NCBI RefSeq assembly: GCF_014645815.1
Contig: NZ_BMML01000011.1
Coordinates: 124,001-188,000 of the forward strand
Direction: 5' to 3'
DNA length: 64,000 nucleotides
Origin: Streptomyces fuscichromogenes
GTDB taxonomy: Bacteria > Actinomycetota > Actinomycetes > Streptomycetales > Streptomycetaceae
Part shown: in pieces, positions 1 to 8,337 of the stretch
How positions within the stretch are numbered: position 1 is the first letter of the stretch
Layout: the number at the start of each line of letters is the position of its first letter
Translations under genes and position numbers: made by a program
Notes under the pieces: generated by a model
The model's input: the letters and a program-made list of their open reading frames with translations, nothing else
What the model was told of the DNA's origin: nothing
The model's database searches: none

Positions 1-2
1 CC

Positions 3-143
3 GACACGCTCGCCGACGCCGATACCGTCGCCGGCGAACTCCTCTGCTGGATCGCGCTCCCCGGGGCCGGTGAGGACCTGACACTGCGCCATCTCGACCA
101 TGAGAACGGAGAGGGACATGCCTTCGCAGCATGGGTACGGTGA
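3..143 (+). CDS. 3' end of an unidentified protein (partial)
   Basis: An open frame enters from the left edge and ends at TGA 141-143. It gives 46 residues ending in 'DHENGEGHAFAAWVR'. Third positions are G/C rich, as in a real gene. The next frame (LigA-like) overlaps it by about 26 bases, so the two are probably translationally coupled. A LigB-type extradiol dioxygenase partner is conceivable from the neighbour alone, but the visible tail is too short to assign a family. Confidence 0.5.
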   Translation, partial: DTLADADTVAGELLCWIALPGAGEDLTLRHLDHENGEGHAFAAWVR

Positions 144-462
144 CGCCGCCCGGCTGGCTCGCGCGTACACACTCAACTGGTTGTGCCACCGGGCCGGCCG
201 GGACCCACAGCTGCGGGCGGGGCCGCGAGAGAACGCCGCGGCGGCGTTGGAGACCCTGCCCCTGTCCGAGGACGAGCGGCAGCAGCTGCTGACCGGGGAC
301 GTGCGGGCACTGTACGAGCGCGGAGTCCGGTCGAGACCGGTGACGCATCGGGTACTGACAGGCGCAGGCCGTCCTCACCGAGTCGAGACCTGCCGGGGGC
401 GGGCCCCCGGCAGGTCTCGACTCGGTTGTGCTCAGGACGGGCGGACGAGCCTGGTGTCGTAG
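118..462 (+). CDS. LigA-like small protein, 3' end probably damaged
   Basis: The first about 75 residues resemble the LigA fold, the alpha subunit of protocatechuate 4,5-dioxygenase: 'NWLCHRAGRDPQLRAG', then a helical stretch with 'LPLSEDERQQLLTGD' and 'LYERGV'. ATG 118 is chosen because it lies just inside the preceding gene; ATG 100 is in the same frame. The frame runs through the strong hairpin at 378-425 and into the next gene, which a normal gene would not do. A stop in the +1 frame lies at about 355-357, so a frameshift near the 3' end, or decay, is likely. Such LigA-only proteins occur in actinomycetes outside aromatic pathways, so a catalytic role is not implied. Confidence 0.4.
   Translation: MPSQHGYGDAARLARAYTLNWLCHRAGRDPQLRAGPRENAAAALETLPLSEDERQQLLTGDVRALYERGVRSRPVTHRVLTGAGRPHRVETCRGRAPGRSRLGCAQDGRTSLVS
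378..425. terminator. 22-bp perfect hairpin between convergent genes
   Basis: Arms 378-399 and 404-425 are perfectly complementary over 22 bp, separated by a 4-base loop. It lies between the plus-strand LigA-like gene and the stop of the minus-strand regulator at 432, so it can terminate both. There is no U tract, which is usual for Streptomyces terminators. Confidence 0.85.
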
Positions 463-1082
463 GCGAAGATGGCTGCCTCGACGCGGTCCGTGACGCCGAT
501 TTTGGAGAACATCCGGCTCACATGTGATTTGACGGTGGATTCGGCCAGGTGGAGGGTCTCGGCGATCTTGGTGTTGTTGTGACCGGTCGCGACCGCTGTG
601 AGGATTTCCCGTTCGCGCTGGGTCAGCGTGGTGAGGCGCTGCGCCAGCGTGGATGTGCGGATCAGACTGTCGGTCACCGTGTTGACCAGCCGGCTGCCCA
701 GACCCGGTGCCAGGACGGTGTGTCCGGCGGCCACGGCGTGGATGCCGGCGACGAGTTGCCCGGGCGACGTGTTCGTTTGGAGGAAGCCACTGGCTCCGGC
801 ACGAAGGACGGCGTAGGCGCGCTCGTCGAGCTCGCCACTGGCCACTGCGAGGACACGGGTTCTGCACGACCCGACGATGCGACGGGTCGTCTCAGCGCCG
901 TCCACGTCGTGCATGTGCACGTTCAGTACGACGACTTCAGGGCCGAGTCTCGTCGCCTGCTGTAGTGCTTCGGTACCGCTGAGAGCCTCGCCGACGACCG
1001 TCACGCCGGTCTGGCTGTTCAGGAGCGTGGTGAAGGAGCGACGGGGTAAGACTTCGTGATCGACGATCAGGACCCTGGTCAT
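432..1082 (-). CDS. atypical LuxR/NarL-type response regulator without phospho-acceptor Asp
   Basis: 216 aa. Residues 1-120 are a receiver domain and about 145-210 a LuxR-type helix-turn-helix ('LTQREREILTAVATGHNNTK', then 'AESTVKSHVSRMFSKIGV'). ATG 1082 (MTRVLIVDHEV) is chosen over upstream in-frame starts because it begins exactly at the receiver fold. The phosphorylation site is degenerate. The acidic pair reads D8-H9 instead of DD/ED, the acceptor Asp is Asn54 ('VVVLNVHMHDVDG'), and the conserved Lys after 'GASGF' is replaced (LQT). It therefore probably works without phosphorylation, through ligand binding or protein level, as known for other aspartate-less response regulators. It stands downstream of the MMPL exporter gene on the same strand, with a gap of about 107 bp, and may regulate it. 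Confidence 0.88.
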   Translation of the reverse strand: MTRVLIVDHEVLPRRSFTTLLNSQTGVTVVGEALSGTEALQQATRLGPEVVVLNVHMHDVDGAETTRRIVGSCRTRVLAVASGELDERAYAVLRAGASGFLQTNTSPGQLVAGIHAVAAGHTVLAPGLGSRLVNTVTDSLIRTSTLAQRLTTLTQREREILTAVATGHNNTKIAETLHLAESTVKSHVSRMFSKIGVTDRVEAAIFAYDTRLVRPS

Positions 1083-1189
1083 CCTGGGCGTCTCCGTGAA
1101 ACGCTCGGCGGGAGGGAACGGCTCCGAGAGCCGTGCTGTGACGGTTTCGCGGCGCGGCTCACGTAGCGCGCGACCTACCGGGTGGCGGG

Positions 1190-3391
1190 TCATGCGGACG
1201 CGGATTGCCGGGGCTTGTCAGTCAGGGGTGGCGCGGGTTCAGTGGTCAGGCCGGCCCCCTCGATGTCCACGTCGGGCAGGGCCCTGTCGAGCCACCTGGG
1301 CAGCCACCAGGCTCGCTTGCCCAGGAGCGCCAGCACGGCTGGGACGATGGTCATGCGGACGACGAAGGCGTCGAGGAAGACGGCGACGGCGAGGCCGAAG
1401 CCGATCATTTTCACCATGGAGTCGGTCGCTCCGATGAAGCCCGCGAACACCGCGATCATGATCGTCGCGGCGGCGGTGACGACCCTCGCGCCGTGCTGGA
1501 AGCCGGTGATGACGGCCTGGCCCGGTCCTTCCCCGTGGACGTATGCCTCGCGCATTCGGGTCACCAGGAAGACCTCGTAGTCCATGGCCAGTCCGAATAC
1601 CACGCCGACCAGGAAGATCGGCATCATGCTCATCACCGGCCCGGGCTCCTCGACACCGAACAGTCCGGCGAGCCACCCCCACTGGAAGACCGCGACCACC
1701 GCTCCCAGGCTGGCGGCGACGGAGAAGAGGAAGCCCAGTGCGGCCTTCAGCGGGACCAGCAGGGAACGGAAGACGACGATCAGCAGGATGAAGGCGAGGC
1801 CGACGACCAGAGCCAGGTAGGGCAGGAGGACATCGCTCATCCGCTGTGAGAAGTCGATGTTCATGGCGGCCCGGCCGGTGACGTAGACGGTGGCTTCGGT
1901 GTCGGCCTTGATGCCGCTTCCGGTGTCCCGGATCGCGTGGACGAGATCCTTGGTCGCCTCGTCGCCGGGCCCGGTCTTCGGGACCACCGGGATGATCGCC
2001 GTGGTCCCGGTCGCGTTGACCGTGCTCGGGAGTACCGATGCGACACCGTCCAGTGCGCGTATCTTCGCCGCGGTGTCAGTCGTGACGGCCTTGACGCCGC
2101 CGCTGGCGCTCTTGCCATCGACCACGACGATCAGCGGGCCGTTGACGCCGGGGCCGAACTCCTCGGACAGCAGGTCGTACGCCTTGCGCTGGGTCGTGGA
2201 GGTCGGCTGCGAGCCGTCGTCGGGCAGGGCCAGCTCCATGGAGGTGGCCGGTACGGCGACCACCCCGAGCCCCACCATCGCGACGAGCAGCACGGTCACC
2301 GGCCGGCGCAGCACGAACCGTGCCCAGCGGGTGCCCAGGTTGGGCCGGTTGCCGTCGGTCGTGGCTGCCTCGCGGGCCTTGCGGGGGAGGAGGCGGTGGC
2401 CCGCGAACCCGATCAGCGCGGGGATCATGGTGATCGCGATCACCACGGAGAGCGCGACGGTCGCGGCGGCGGCCAGCCCCATCTTGGTGAGGGGAGGCAC
2501 GTTGACCACGGCCAGACCGGCCAGGGCGATGATCACGGTCAGGCCTGCGAAGACGACCGCGGATCCCGCCGTGCCCACCGCCCGGCCGACCGCGTGTTCC
2601 CGGTCGTCGGTGTGGGCCAGCTCGGTGCGGTAGCGGGAGACGATGAACAGGGCGTAGTCGATGGCGACGGCGAGTCCGAGCATGGTCGCCAGGACGCTGG
2701 TGGTGCTGCCCAGGTCGAGGGTGTTGGCCAGGGCGATGATCCCGGCCACGCCGATGCCCACCCCGGTGAGGGCCGTGAGCAGCGGCAGCCCGGCGGCGAC
2801 GAGCGACCCGAAGGTGATGAACAGGGTGACGGCGGCGACGCCCACGCCGATGAGTTCGGTGGCTCCGGTGTGGGTCTTCTCCCGGAGGGCGTCGCCTCCG
2901 GCCTCGACGGTCAGCCCTTGCTGCCGGGCGTGATCGGCGATCGCGAAGACCTTGTCCGGGACCGAGTCGTCCAGTTCGAACGCGGGCACCTTGTAGGACA
3001 CCTGGATGTACGCGGCGGTGCCGTCCCGGCTGACCGCCTGCGCGGCGAACGGGTCCACGACCCGCGCCACCTGGGGAGAGCTGTCCTTGAGGCCCGCCAC
3101 GACCTTTTCCACGTCCGCCTTGTTGGACGCGTCGGTGATCTTCTCACCGTCGGGCGCCTTGAACACCACGCGGGCGGTCGCGCCGTCGGCGTACGACCCG
3201 GGGAACCGTTGCGAGAGCAGGTCGAAGGCGTTCTGCGACTCCGTCCCCGGCAGGGAGAAGGAGGTGGCCTTGGGCGTCGACGCGGATGCGGCGGCGGCAC
3301 CGGTCAACGCCAGCAACACCAGCCAGAACGCCACGACCACGCGCCGCCTGCGAAAGGCGAACCTGCCGAGCCTGTAGAGGTATTTGGCCAC
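1190..3391 (-). CDS. MMPL-family (RND-type) membrane transporter
   Basis: 733 aa, a normal length for actinomycete MMPL exporters such as the ActII-3 type. A basic N-terminus 'RLGRFAFRRRRVVVAFWL' leads into TM1, followed by a large extracytoplasmic loop (about 45-170). A helix bundle with the 'AIDYALFIVSRYR' signature follows (about 240), then a second loop (about 380-520) and a second bundle with the matching 'AMDYEVFLVTRMREAY'. The two internally homologous halves, each with an Asp-Tyr motif in the proton-relay helix, are diagnostic. It probably exports lipids or small hydrophobic compounds using the proton gradient. It lies divergent from the kinase at 3557 and upstream of the atypical regulator, which may respond to the same stress. 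Confidence 0.93.
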   Translation of the reverse strand: MAKYLYRLGRFAFRRRRVVVAFWLVLLALTGAAAASASTPKATSFSLPGTESQNAFDLLSQRFPGSYADGATARVVFKAPDGEKITDASNKADVEKVVAGLKDSSPQVARVVDPFAAQAVSRDGTAAYIQVSYKVPAFELDDSVPDKVFAIADHARQQGLTVEAGGDALREKTHTGATELIGVGVAAVTLFITFGSLVAAGLPLLTALTGVGIGVAGIIALANTLDLGSTTSVLATMLGLAVAIDYALFIVSRYRTELAHTDDREHAVGRAVGTAGSAVVFAGLTVIIALAGLAVVNVPPLTKMGLAAAATVALSVVIAITMIPALIGFAGHRLLPRKAREAATTDGNRPNLGTRWARFVLRRPVTVLLVAMVGLGVVAVPATSMELALPDDGSQPTSTTQRKAYDLLSEEFGPGVNGPLIVVVDGKSASGGVKAVTTDTAAKIRALDGVASVLPSTVNATGTTAIIPVVPKTGPGDEATKDLVHAIRDTGSGIKADTEATVYVTGRAAMNIDFSQRMSDVLLPYLALVVGLAFILLIVVFRSLLVPLKAALGFLFSVAASLGAVVAVFQWGWLAGLFGVEEPGPVMSMMPIFLVGVVFGLAMDYEVFLVTRMREAYVHGEGPGQAVITGFQHGARVVTAAATIMIAVFAGFIGATDSMVKMIGFGLAVAVFLDAFVVRMTIVPAVLALLGKRAWWLPRWLDRALPDVDIEGAGLTTEPAPPLTDKPRQSASA

Positions 3392-3556
3392 GAAGGCGCA
3401 CTCCGTTCACGGGTAAGGATCTCTGAAGGCGGGATGCCGTCGCCATCGTGGAATGCCTGGCGCCCTGTCCTCGTCGGCCATCCGTCCCCGATCCGGGCCG
3501 GACGTCGGCCGAACGGCCGACACCGCTCCTCCTGCGCCTTACGTAGGCTGCTCGAT

Positions 3557-4798
3557 GTGGATTCCGACGTTCTCTTCTCAGTTCGAGCGCAGCGCCTGAT
3601 CACGGTCGGCGTCTGTGTCGTCTTCGTCCTGGTCTGGATCATGGACCTGGCTCGACTGGTGTACAAACCCCTCCAGGCCGACTCGCCGACCGTGGGGCTG
3701 ACCACCCTCGGCTCCGGACCGCTGGCCGCGGCAGCCCTCCTGCGCACGGACCGGCGTCCGTCGCTGGCATGGCGTGCGGGGATCGCGGCAGTGCTGTCCA
3801 CCGCGCTGACCGTGTGGGCCCCTGCGATCCCCTACCGCCAGGGCCCTGCCTCCTGGGGGGCCCTGGAGACAGTGAGCCTGCTCGCGCTCATCACGCTCTC
3901 GGTGCGACAGGTGCCACGGCCGGGTGTCGCCTTCGGCATGGGCGCGGCCCTCAGCGTCGCGGTGCTGCTGCATCCCCTGCGCGTCGACGGCGACCCGCGC
4001 ACTCTGGGCAGTTGTTTCGTGCTTCTTGTCTGCGTCGTGGCCTTCACCAGCCTCGGCGCCTATCTGAGGCTCCTCCAGGCTCGCAGAGCACGCGCCCTCG
4101 TCGAGGTCAGGCAGGACGAACGCCTTGAGTTGGCACGGGAGTTGCACGACTTCGTCGCGCACCACGTCACCGGGATGATCGTGCAGGCGAACGCGGCCCT
4201 GGCCGTGCACGCGACCTCGCCCGAGGCGATCGAACCTATCCTGCTGACCATCACCAGGTCAGGCTCGGAGACACTCTCGTCCATGCGCCGGCTGGTGCAC
4301 ATCCTGCGCGCGGAGGAACGCGGTGGTCTGCAACCCGGCGAACTCTTCACCGAGCTGGGCCGACTGGTCTCGGACTTCACCGCGACCGGCGTCGGGACCA
4401 GGGAAGAAGGTCAGGCGCGACTTGACGTTGCCTCGGCCGTGCGCACCGCCCGGCTGACACCGGAGGTGGAGACCTCAGTCCACCGCGTCGTGCAGGAGGC
4501 CCTGACCAACGCACGCCGCCACGCCCCTGACGCCGACGTGAACGTGCGGCTCGACGTGGACCGTGGGCGGCTGCTCGTGGCGGTCGTCAACACCGCGCCG
4601 GACCGTCGCGGCGCACCGCCGGCCGGCGGCCGGGGCGGTTTCGGACTGGTCGGCCTGCGTGAGCGTATCGAGGCCCTGGACGGAACTTTGCACACCGGCC
4701 CCACCTCCGATGGGGGTTGGAGCACAAGGGCCGTGGTCCCGCTCGTCTCTGCCGGCTACCACGGGGCGACCGAGAGCGTGCCCGCGAGCAGGGGCTGA
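3557..4798 (+). CDS. membrane sensor histidine kinase (HisKA_3/DesK type)
   Basis: 413 aa from GTG 3557. This start is picked because the upstream frame is only the antisense of the MMPL gene and residue 1 immediately precedes the first membrane region. About five hydrophobic helices (residues 12-170) precede the dimerisation/phospho-acceptor segment 'ELARELHDFVAHHVTGMIV', in which the His of 'ELHD' is phosphorylated. The ATPase domain ends with an N box ('VVQEALTNARRHA') and G box ('GRGGFGLVGLRERIEAL'). No periplasmic sensor domain is visible, so the signal is probably sensed in the membrane. Its stop is 19 bp from the convergent stop of the regulator at 4818, its likely partner. Confidence 0.92.
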   Translation: MDSDVLFSVRAQRLITVGVCVVFVLVWIMDLARLVYKPLQADSPTVGLTTLGSGPLAAAALLRTDRRPSLAWRAGIAAVLSTALTVWAPAIPYRQGPASWGALETVSLLALITLSVRQVPRPGVAFGMGAALSVAVLLHPLRVDGDPRTLGSCFVLLVCVVAFTSLGAYLRLLQARRARALVEVRQDERLELARELHDFVAHHVTGMIVQANAALAVHATSPEAIEPILLTITRSGSETLSSMRRLVHILRAEERGGLQPGELFTELGRLVSDFTATGVGTREEGQARLDVASAVRTARLTPEVETSVHRVVQEALTNARRHAPDADVNVRLDVDRGRLLVAVVNTAPDRRGAPPAGGRGGFGLVGLRERIEALDGTLHTGPTSDGGWSTRAVVPLVSAGYHGATESVPASRG

Positions 4799-4817
4799 GG
4801 CTCGAAGGATTCCCGGC

Positions 4818-5492
4818 TCAGCCGGTTGGCCGGACGACATCCTGCTTCCATGCCCACGCTGCGATCTCCACGCGGTTGCGTGCACCGAGCTTGCCCTGGA
4901 TCCGGCCCAGGTAGGTCTTGACCGACGACAGCGACAGGATCAGCTCGTCGCAGATTTCCTGATTGGTGCGCCCGATCGCCACGAGTCTCACGATGTCCAG
5001 CTCGCGATCACTGAGTTCACTTCTACCTGACGTGGCGTCGGCTGCGGTCCGCTCGAACTCCTCCAGGCGCCTCAGCAGCCGTACCGTGACCTTCGGTGAG
5101 ATCAGCGCGTCACCTCGGGCGGCGGCGCGCACCGCTTCGACCAGCAGGGCCGGTGAGGCGTCCTTGAGGAGGAAACCGCAGGCGCCGGCGCGCAGTGCGG
5201 AGGCGACGTAGTCGTCCTGGTCGAAGGTGGTGATCACTACCACGTTCAGAGGATCGCGCAGCTCCGGGCCGGCCAGCAGCCGGGTCACCTCGAGCCCGTT
5301 CAGCCTCGGCATCCGGATGTCCACCAGGCACACGTCCGGGCGTAGCCGCCGGGCCAGTTCCACGCATTCGACACCGTCGGCCGCCTCTGCCACCACCTGC
5401 ATTTCGGGCTGGGTGTCGAGGATCAACCGAAAACCGGTACGCACGAGTTCTTGGTCGTCGGCGACGAGCACCCGGATCTTCCCTGTCGTCAC
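4818..5492 (-). CDS. NarL/LuxR-family response regulator, intact phosphorylation site
   Basis: 224 aa. The receiver domain has all key residues: D12-D13, acceptor D58 ('VCLVDIRMPRLNG') and the Lys of 'GFLLKDASP'. The C-terminal LuxR helix-turn-helix reads 'ELSDRELDIVRLVAIGRTNQ', then 'SLSSVKTYLGRIQGKLGARN'. It converges on the histidine kinase 3557-4798, so the pair was probably inherited together although not co-transcribed. A copy of roughly 150 bases of this gene (about 5082-5234) occurs within the mosaic pseudogene at 29.9 kb. Confidence 0.92.
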   Translation of the reverse strand: MTTGKIRVLVADDQELVRTGFRLILDTQPEMQVVAEAADGVECVELARRLRPDVCLVDIRMPRLNGLEVTRLLAGPELRDPLNVVVITTFDQDDYVASALRAGACGFLLKDASPALLVEAVRAAARGDALISPKVTVRLLRRLEEFERTAADATSGRSELSDRELDIVRLVAIGRTNQEICDELILSLSSVKTYLGRIQGKLGARNRVEIAAWAWKQDVVRPTG

Positions 5493-5687
5493 CCGTCAGA
5501 TCCTGCCATGCGGGGTCCACGCCGCACCGACCGCCCCTGGGGAGGCGAGACAGTACCGCGGTAGCGGCCTGCTTCGTCCCGCGGTCGCATTTTCCGCAGA
5601 CGGCTCCGGCTTCCGTTGCGCCCGGGTTCGTCGTCCTGCTTGCATCCAACCGGAAAGCGGAATTCAATTCCTGTGAAAGGGCTGGTC

Positions 5688-7307
5688 ATGCCCATGCCCA
5701 GAGTGCCGAGCAGCAAGACGTCCTCAGCCTCGCGAAGGTTCCTGCGCCCTGCCCTCTCCGCTGCCGTCGTGACCCTTGTGGCAACGGCGGGGGGTGCTTT
5801 CGCGGCACCGGCCGCCTCTGTTCCGCCACCCCCCATCCCCAGCACCCAGGACCCGTCCGCCGGACCGGACTTCGTCGGCAGCCCGGCTACGGCACAGCCT
5901 CTTCCGCCGAAGCCGGTGATGCGCCCGCAGGTCTCGGGTGTCCACGGAGACAGCGGTAACACCAAGACGTACGACGGCCCCGCTCCGCTCGGCGCGGGCA
6001 CCCAGGTCAAGAGCATGTCCGGCGGCGGTGGCCCCGTTCTCCTCTTCCCGCTGCCGGACGGCCGGATGACGGCGGCCCCACTGGACATGTCCGACGCCAT
6101 GTACAGCGCGATCACCGCGGTGGACCCGACGACCATGGCCGTGAAGGCCAGCTGGTCCGCTCCCGAAGGGCAACAGCTCAACGGGTACATGTACCAGAAG
6201 GCCGACGGGGAGATCCTGGCCACCACCAAGCAGGGGCGTGTCTACGTGCTGCAGCGCACCGACACCTCTCGCAAGACGACCATCACCCTGGAACGGGAGA
6301 TCGACCTGGCATCCATGGGAGTGCTGGGCGAGGGGGAAAGCCTGCACTCCGCGGCCTTCGACACCGGCGGCGGCATCTGGTTCGTCACCGGAGCGATCAC
6401 CGGGGTCAACGAGCAGACCGCGACCACCACCACGGTCGGCCGTATCACCGAAGACGGCCAGGTGCGCACCCTGCACCTGAAGGACCAGGTGGTGGAGAAC
6501 GGCTTCGCCGTCAAGGACACCACCGCCTACGTCGTCACCGGCCCTGCAGGCGACGCCGACCACGCGAACGCCAAGGGGCACTTCTACGCGTTCGGCCCCG
6601 GCACCAGGCAATCGCCCAGGACCCTGTGGGACGAGACGTACGACGCCGGGAGCGGTGGAAAGCTCGGAGGGCTCACCCGGGGTTCGGGCACCACGCCCAC
6701 GGTGCTGGGAAGCCAGTACGTTGCGATCGCCGACAACGCCGACGGCCGGTCCGGTATCCGCGTCTACCGGCAGCAGGCCGTCCGTGACGGAGGCTCCCAG
6801 CTGGTGTGCTCCGTGCCCCTGGGTACCGGGAGCGTCAGCAGTGCTGACAACGGCATGATCGGGTACGTCGCCGACGGAGTGGCGAGCATCGTGGCGCAGG
6901 ACACCTACGGCCAGCCCGCGTTCTTCCCCGGCGCTGACATCAATGGTTCTTGGAACGACGACACCGGCATGACGGGCGGGATGCAGCGTGTCGACGTCAC
7001 TCCCGGCGGCCGGTGCGTGACCAAGTGGACCAACCCGGTCAAGATGAGGAGCGTTCCCGTACTGTCCACGTCCACCGGCCTCGTCTACGGTTCGGCCCAG
7101 GACCCCGGGCTGGCCGCCGGCGGGACCTACGTCTGGTATGCCGAAGCCATCGACTTCGGTACCGGCAAGACGGTATGGAAGCAGCGCGTCGGCGCCGGCG
7201 GCAGTTACAACGACGTCGGCATGATCCTCTCCCTCGGCCCGGACGGAACGCTCTACGACAGCGTTCGCGACGGCGTGGTGGCCGTGAAGGACAGGCGTGA
7301 ACCCTGA
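5688..7307 (+). CDS. secreted beta-propeller-like (PQQ-type repeat) protein
   Basis: 539 aa from ATG 5688, which has 'aaaggg' about 8 bases upstream; in-frame upstream starts lack this. An N-terminal signal peptide is clear: basic 'SASRRFLRPALSAAVVTLVA', a hydrophobic core, then an AxA site near 'AFAAPAAS'. The mature part is rich in repeated short beta patterns such as 'DPTTMAVKASWSAP', 'GRVYVLQRTDTS', 'DGTLYDSVRDGVVAVKD' and 'GTGKTVWKQRVG'. These look like quinoprotein/PQQ-type propeller blades, although no active-site motif of a dehydrogenase is visible. Probably an extracellular binding or structural protein. A diverged, internally deleted paralogue lies at 30.05-30.75 kb. Confidence 0.75.
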   Translation: MPMPRVPSSKTSSASRRFLRPALSAAVVTLVATAGGAFAAPAASVPPPPIPSTQDPSAGPDFVGSPATAQPLPPKPVMRPQVSGVHGDSGNTKTYDGPAPLGAGTQVKSMSGGGGPVLLFPLPDGRMTAAPLDMSDAMYSAITAVDPTTMAVKASWSAPEGQQLNGYMYQKADGEILATTKQGRVYVLQRTDTSRKTTITLEREIDLASMGVLGEGESLHSAAFDTGGGIWFVTGAITGVNEQTATTTTVGRITEDGQVRTLHLKDQVVENGFAVKDTTAYVVTGPAGDADHANAKGHFYAFGPGTRQSPRTLWDETYDAGSGGKLGGLTRGSGTTPTVLGSQYVAIADNADGRSGIRVYRQQAVRDGGSQLVCSVPLGTGSVSSADNGMIGYVADGVASIVAQDTYGQPAFFPGADINGSWNDDTGMTGGMQRVDVTPGGRCVTKWTNPVKMRSVPVLSTSTGLVYGSAQDPGLAAGGTYVWYAEAIDFGTGKTVWKQRVGAGGSYNDVGMILSLGPDGTLYDSVRDGVVAVKDRREP

Positions 7308-7724
7308 GCCGAAGCTCGACACTCCGAGTGCTGGCTAGGGCGTCCGCTGTCGGCCCCACCGAGTGCGTGGCATGGTGATCCGACCCATGACACCGCTCAC
7401 TGGGGGCTTCGTTCGGGATGCTCCCACTGCACACCAGGCGCGGTGCTCCTGGGTGCGTCCGCACGCCGGGCGGTGGGCTGGTCGATTGACGACCGCCCCC
7501 GTCCGGATGCCGCATGCCTCCGGCGTACCAGCCCGGACGGACCGCATCACTGGTCCAGACACTGATTCAGACCCCGAAGTCGGTAACGGCAGAGGTGGCG
7601 GACCCGTCCGGAGCTGTCCACCGCGCTCATCGAGTGCCTGGAAATTTTCCACCACCGGCAGCGCAGGTACTCCCTCCGGCCGCCCGTCGTTGAGGTCTCT
7701 CGCCGGGGACGGCGAAGTCGGGCG
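7308..7724. other. gene-free interval
   Basis: About 417 bases separate the secreted protein from the stop of the minus-strand regulator. Frames on both strands have no family resemblance and poor codon bias. I see no convincing hairpin, operator or RNA gene here. Confidence 0.5.
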
Positions 7725-8333
7725 TCATCTGATCCAGCCGTGCTCGCGGGCTTTGCTCACCGCTTCGTGGCGGTTGCTCACCCCGAGCTTGCTGATGGCA
7801 CTCGACAGGTAGTTGCGTACGGTGCCGGGGGTGAGGACGGCGCGTTCGGCGACTTCACTGACCGGTGCCCCGTCCGAGGCGAGATGGAGTATGTCCGCCT
7901 CTCGGGCGGTCAGCGGAGACTCACCGGCTTTGATGGCGTTCGCCGTGATGGACGGCTCGACATAGCGGCGGCCGGCGTGGACGGTGCGGATGATGTCGGC
8001 CAGGTCCCGTGCGGAGAGATTCTTTGACGCGAAACCCATGACGCCTGCGGCGAGGGCCCGCTTGAAGTTTCCGGGTGCGCCGTGGCTGGTGACGATGAGG
8101 CAGCGACAGGACGGCACCTTGGCGGCTATGGCCTGGGTGACGCTGATGCCGTCCCCCTGAGGCATCAGCAGATCGAGGACCGCGACGTCGGGTGCGTGTT
8201 TGCAGGCCATGGCCACGGCCTCCTTGCCGGTGGATGCCTGAGCAACGACTTCTATGTCCTCTTCCAGGGAGAGAAGTGATGCCAGGGCGCCGCGTATGAG
8301 GTTTTCGTCCTCGGCGAGCAGAACGCGGATCAA
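7725..8333 (-). CDS. DesR/LiaR-like response regulator
   Basis: 202 aa. The receiver has acidic pair E8-D9, phospho-acceptor D54 ('VAVLDLLMPQGDG') and K104 ('GFASKN'), followed by a LuxR-type HTH ('PLTAREADILHLASDG', 'PGTVRNYLSSAISKLGVSN'). It is the last gene of a minus-strand operon with order ABC ATPase, ABC permease, histidine kinase, regulator. The gap to the kinase stop is only 4 bases. This arrangement is typical of modules that sense membrane-active peptides or lipid stress and induce their own ABC transporter. It lies next to the peptide cluster at 11.7-19.5 kb. Confidence 0.92.
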   Translation of the reverse strand: MIRVLLAEDENLIRGALASLLSLEEDIEVVAQASTGKEAVAMACKHAPDVAVLDLLMPQGDGISVTQAIAAKVPSCRCLIVTSHGAPGNFKRALAAGVMGFASKNLSARDLADIIRTVHAGRRYVEPSITANAIKAGESPLTAREADILHLASDGAPVSEVAERAVLTPGTVRNYLSSAISKLGVSNRHEAVSKAREHGWIR

Positions 8334-8337
8334 CGTG

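Noticed and set aside
1937..3556. Long plus-strand frame merging into the histidine kinase (would give 953 aa)
   Set aside because: The first 540 codons are antisense to the MMPL gene and have repetitive Asp/Gly/His composition typical of a shadow frame. The kinase homology starts only after GTG 3557.
7335..7655. Minus-strand 106-aa frame in the gap after the secreted protein
   Set aside because: No homology, Pro/Arg/Thr-rich composition and no plausible start signal.
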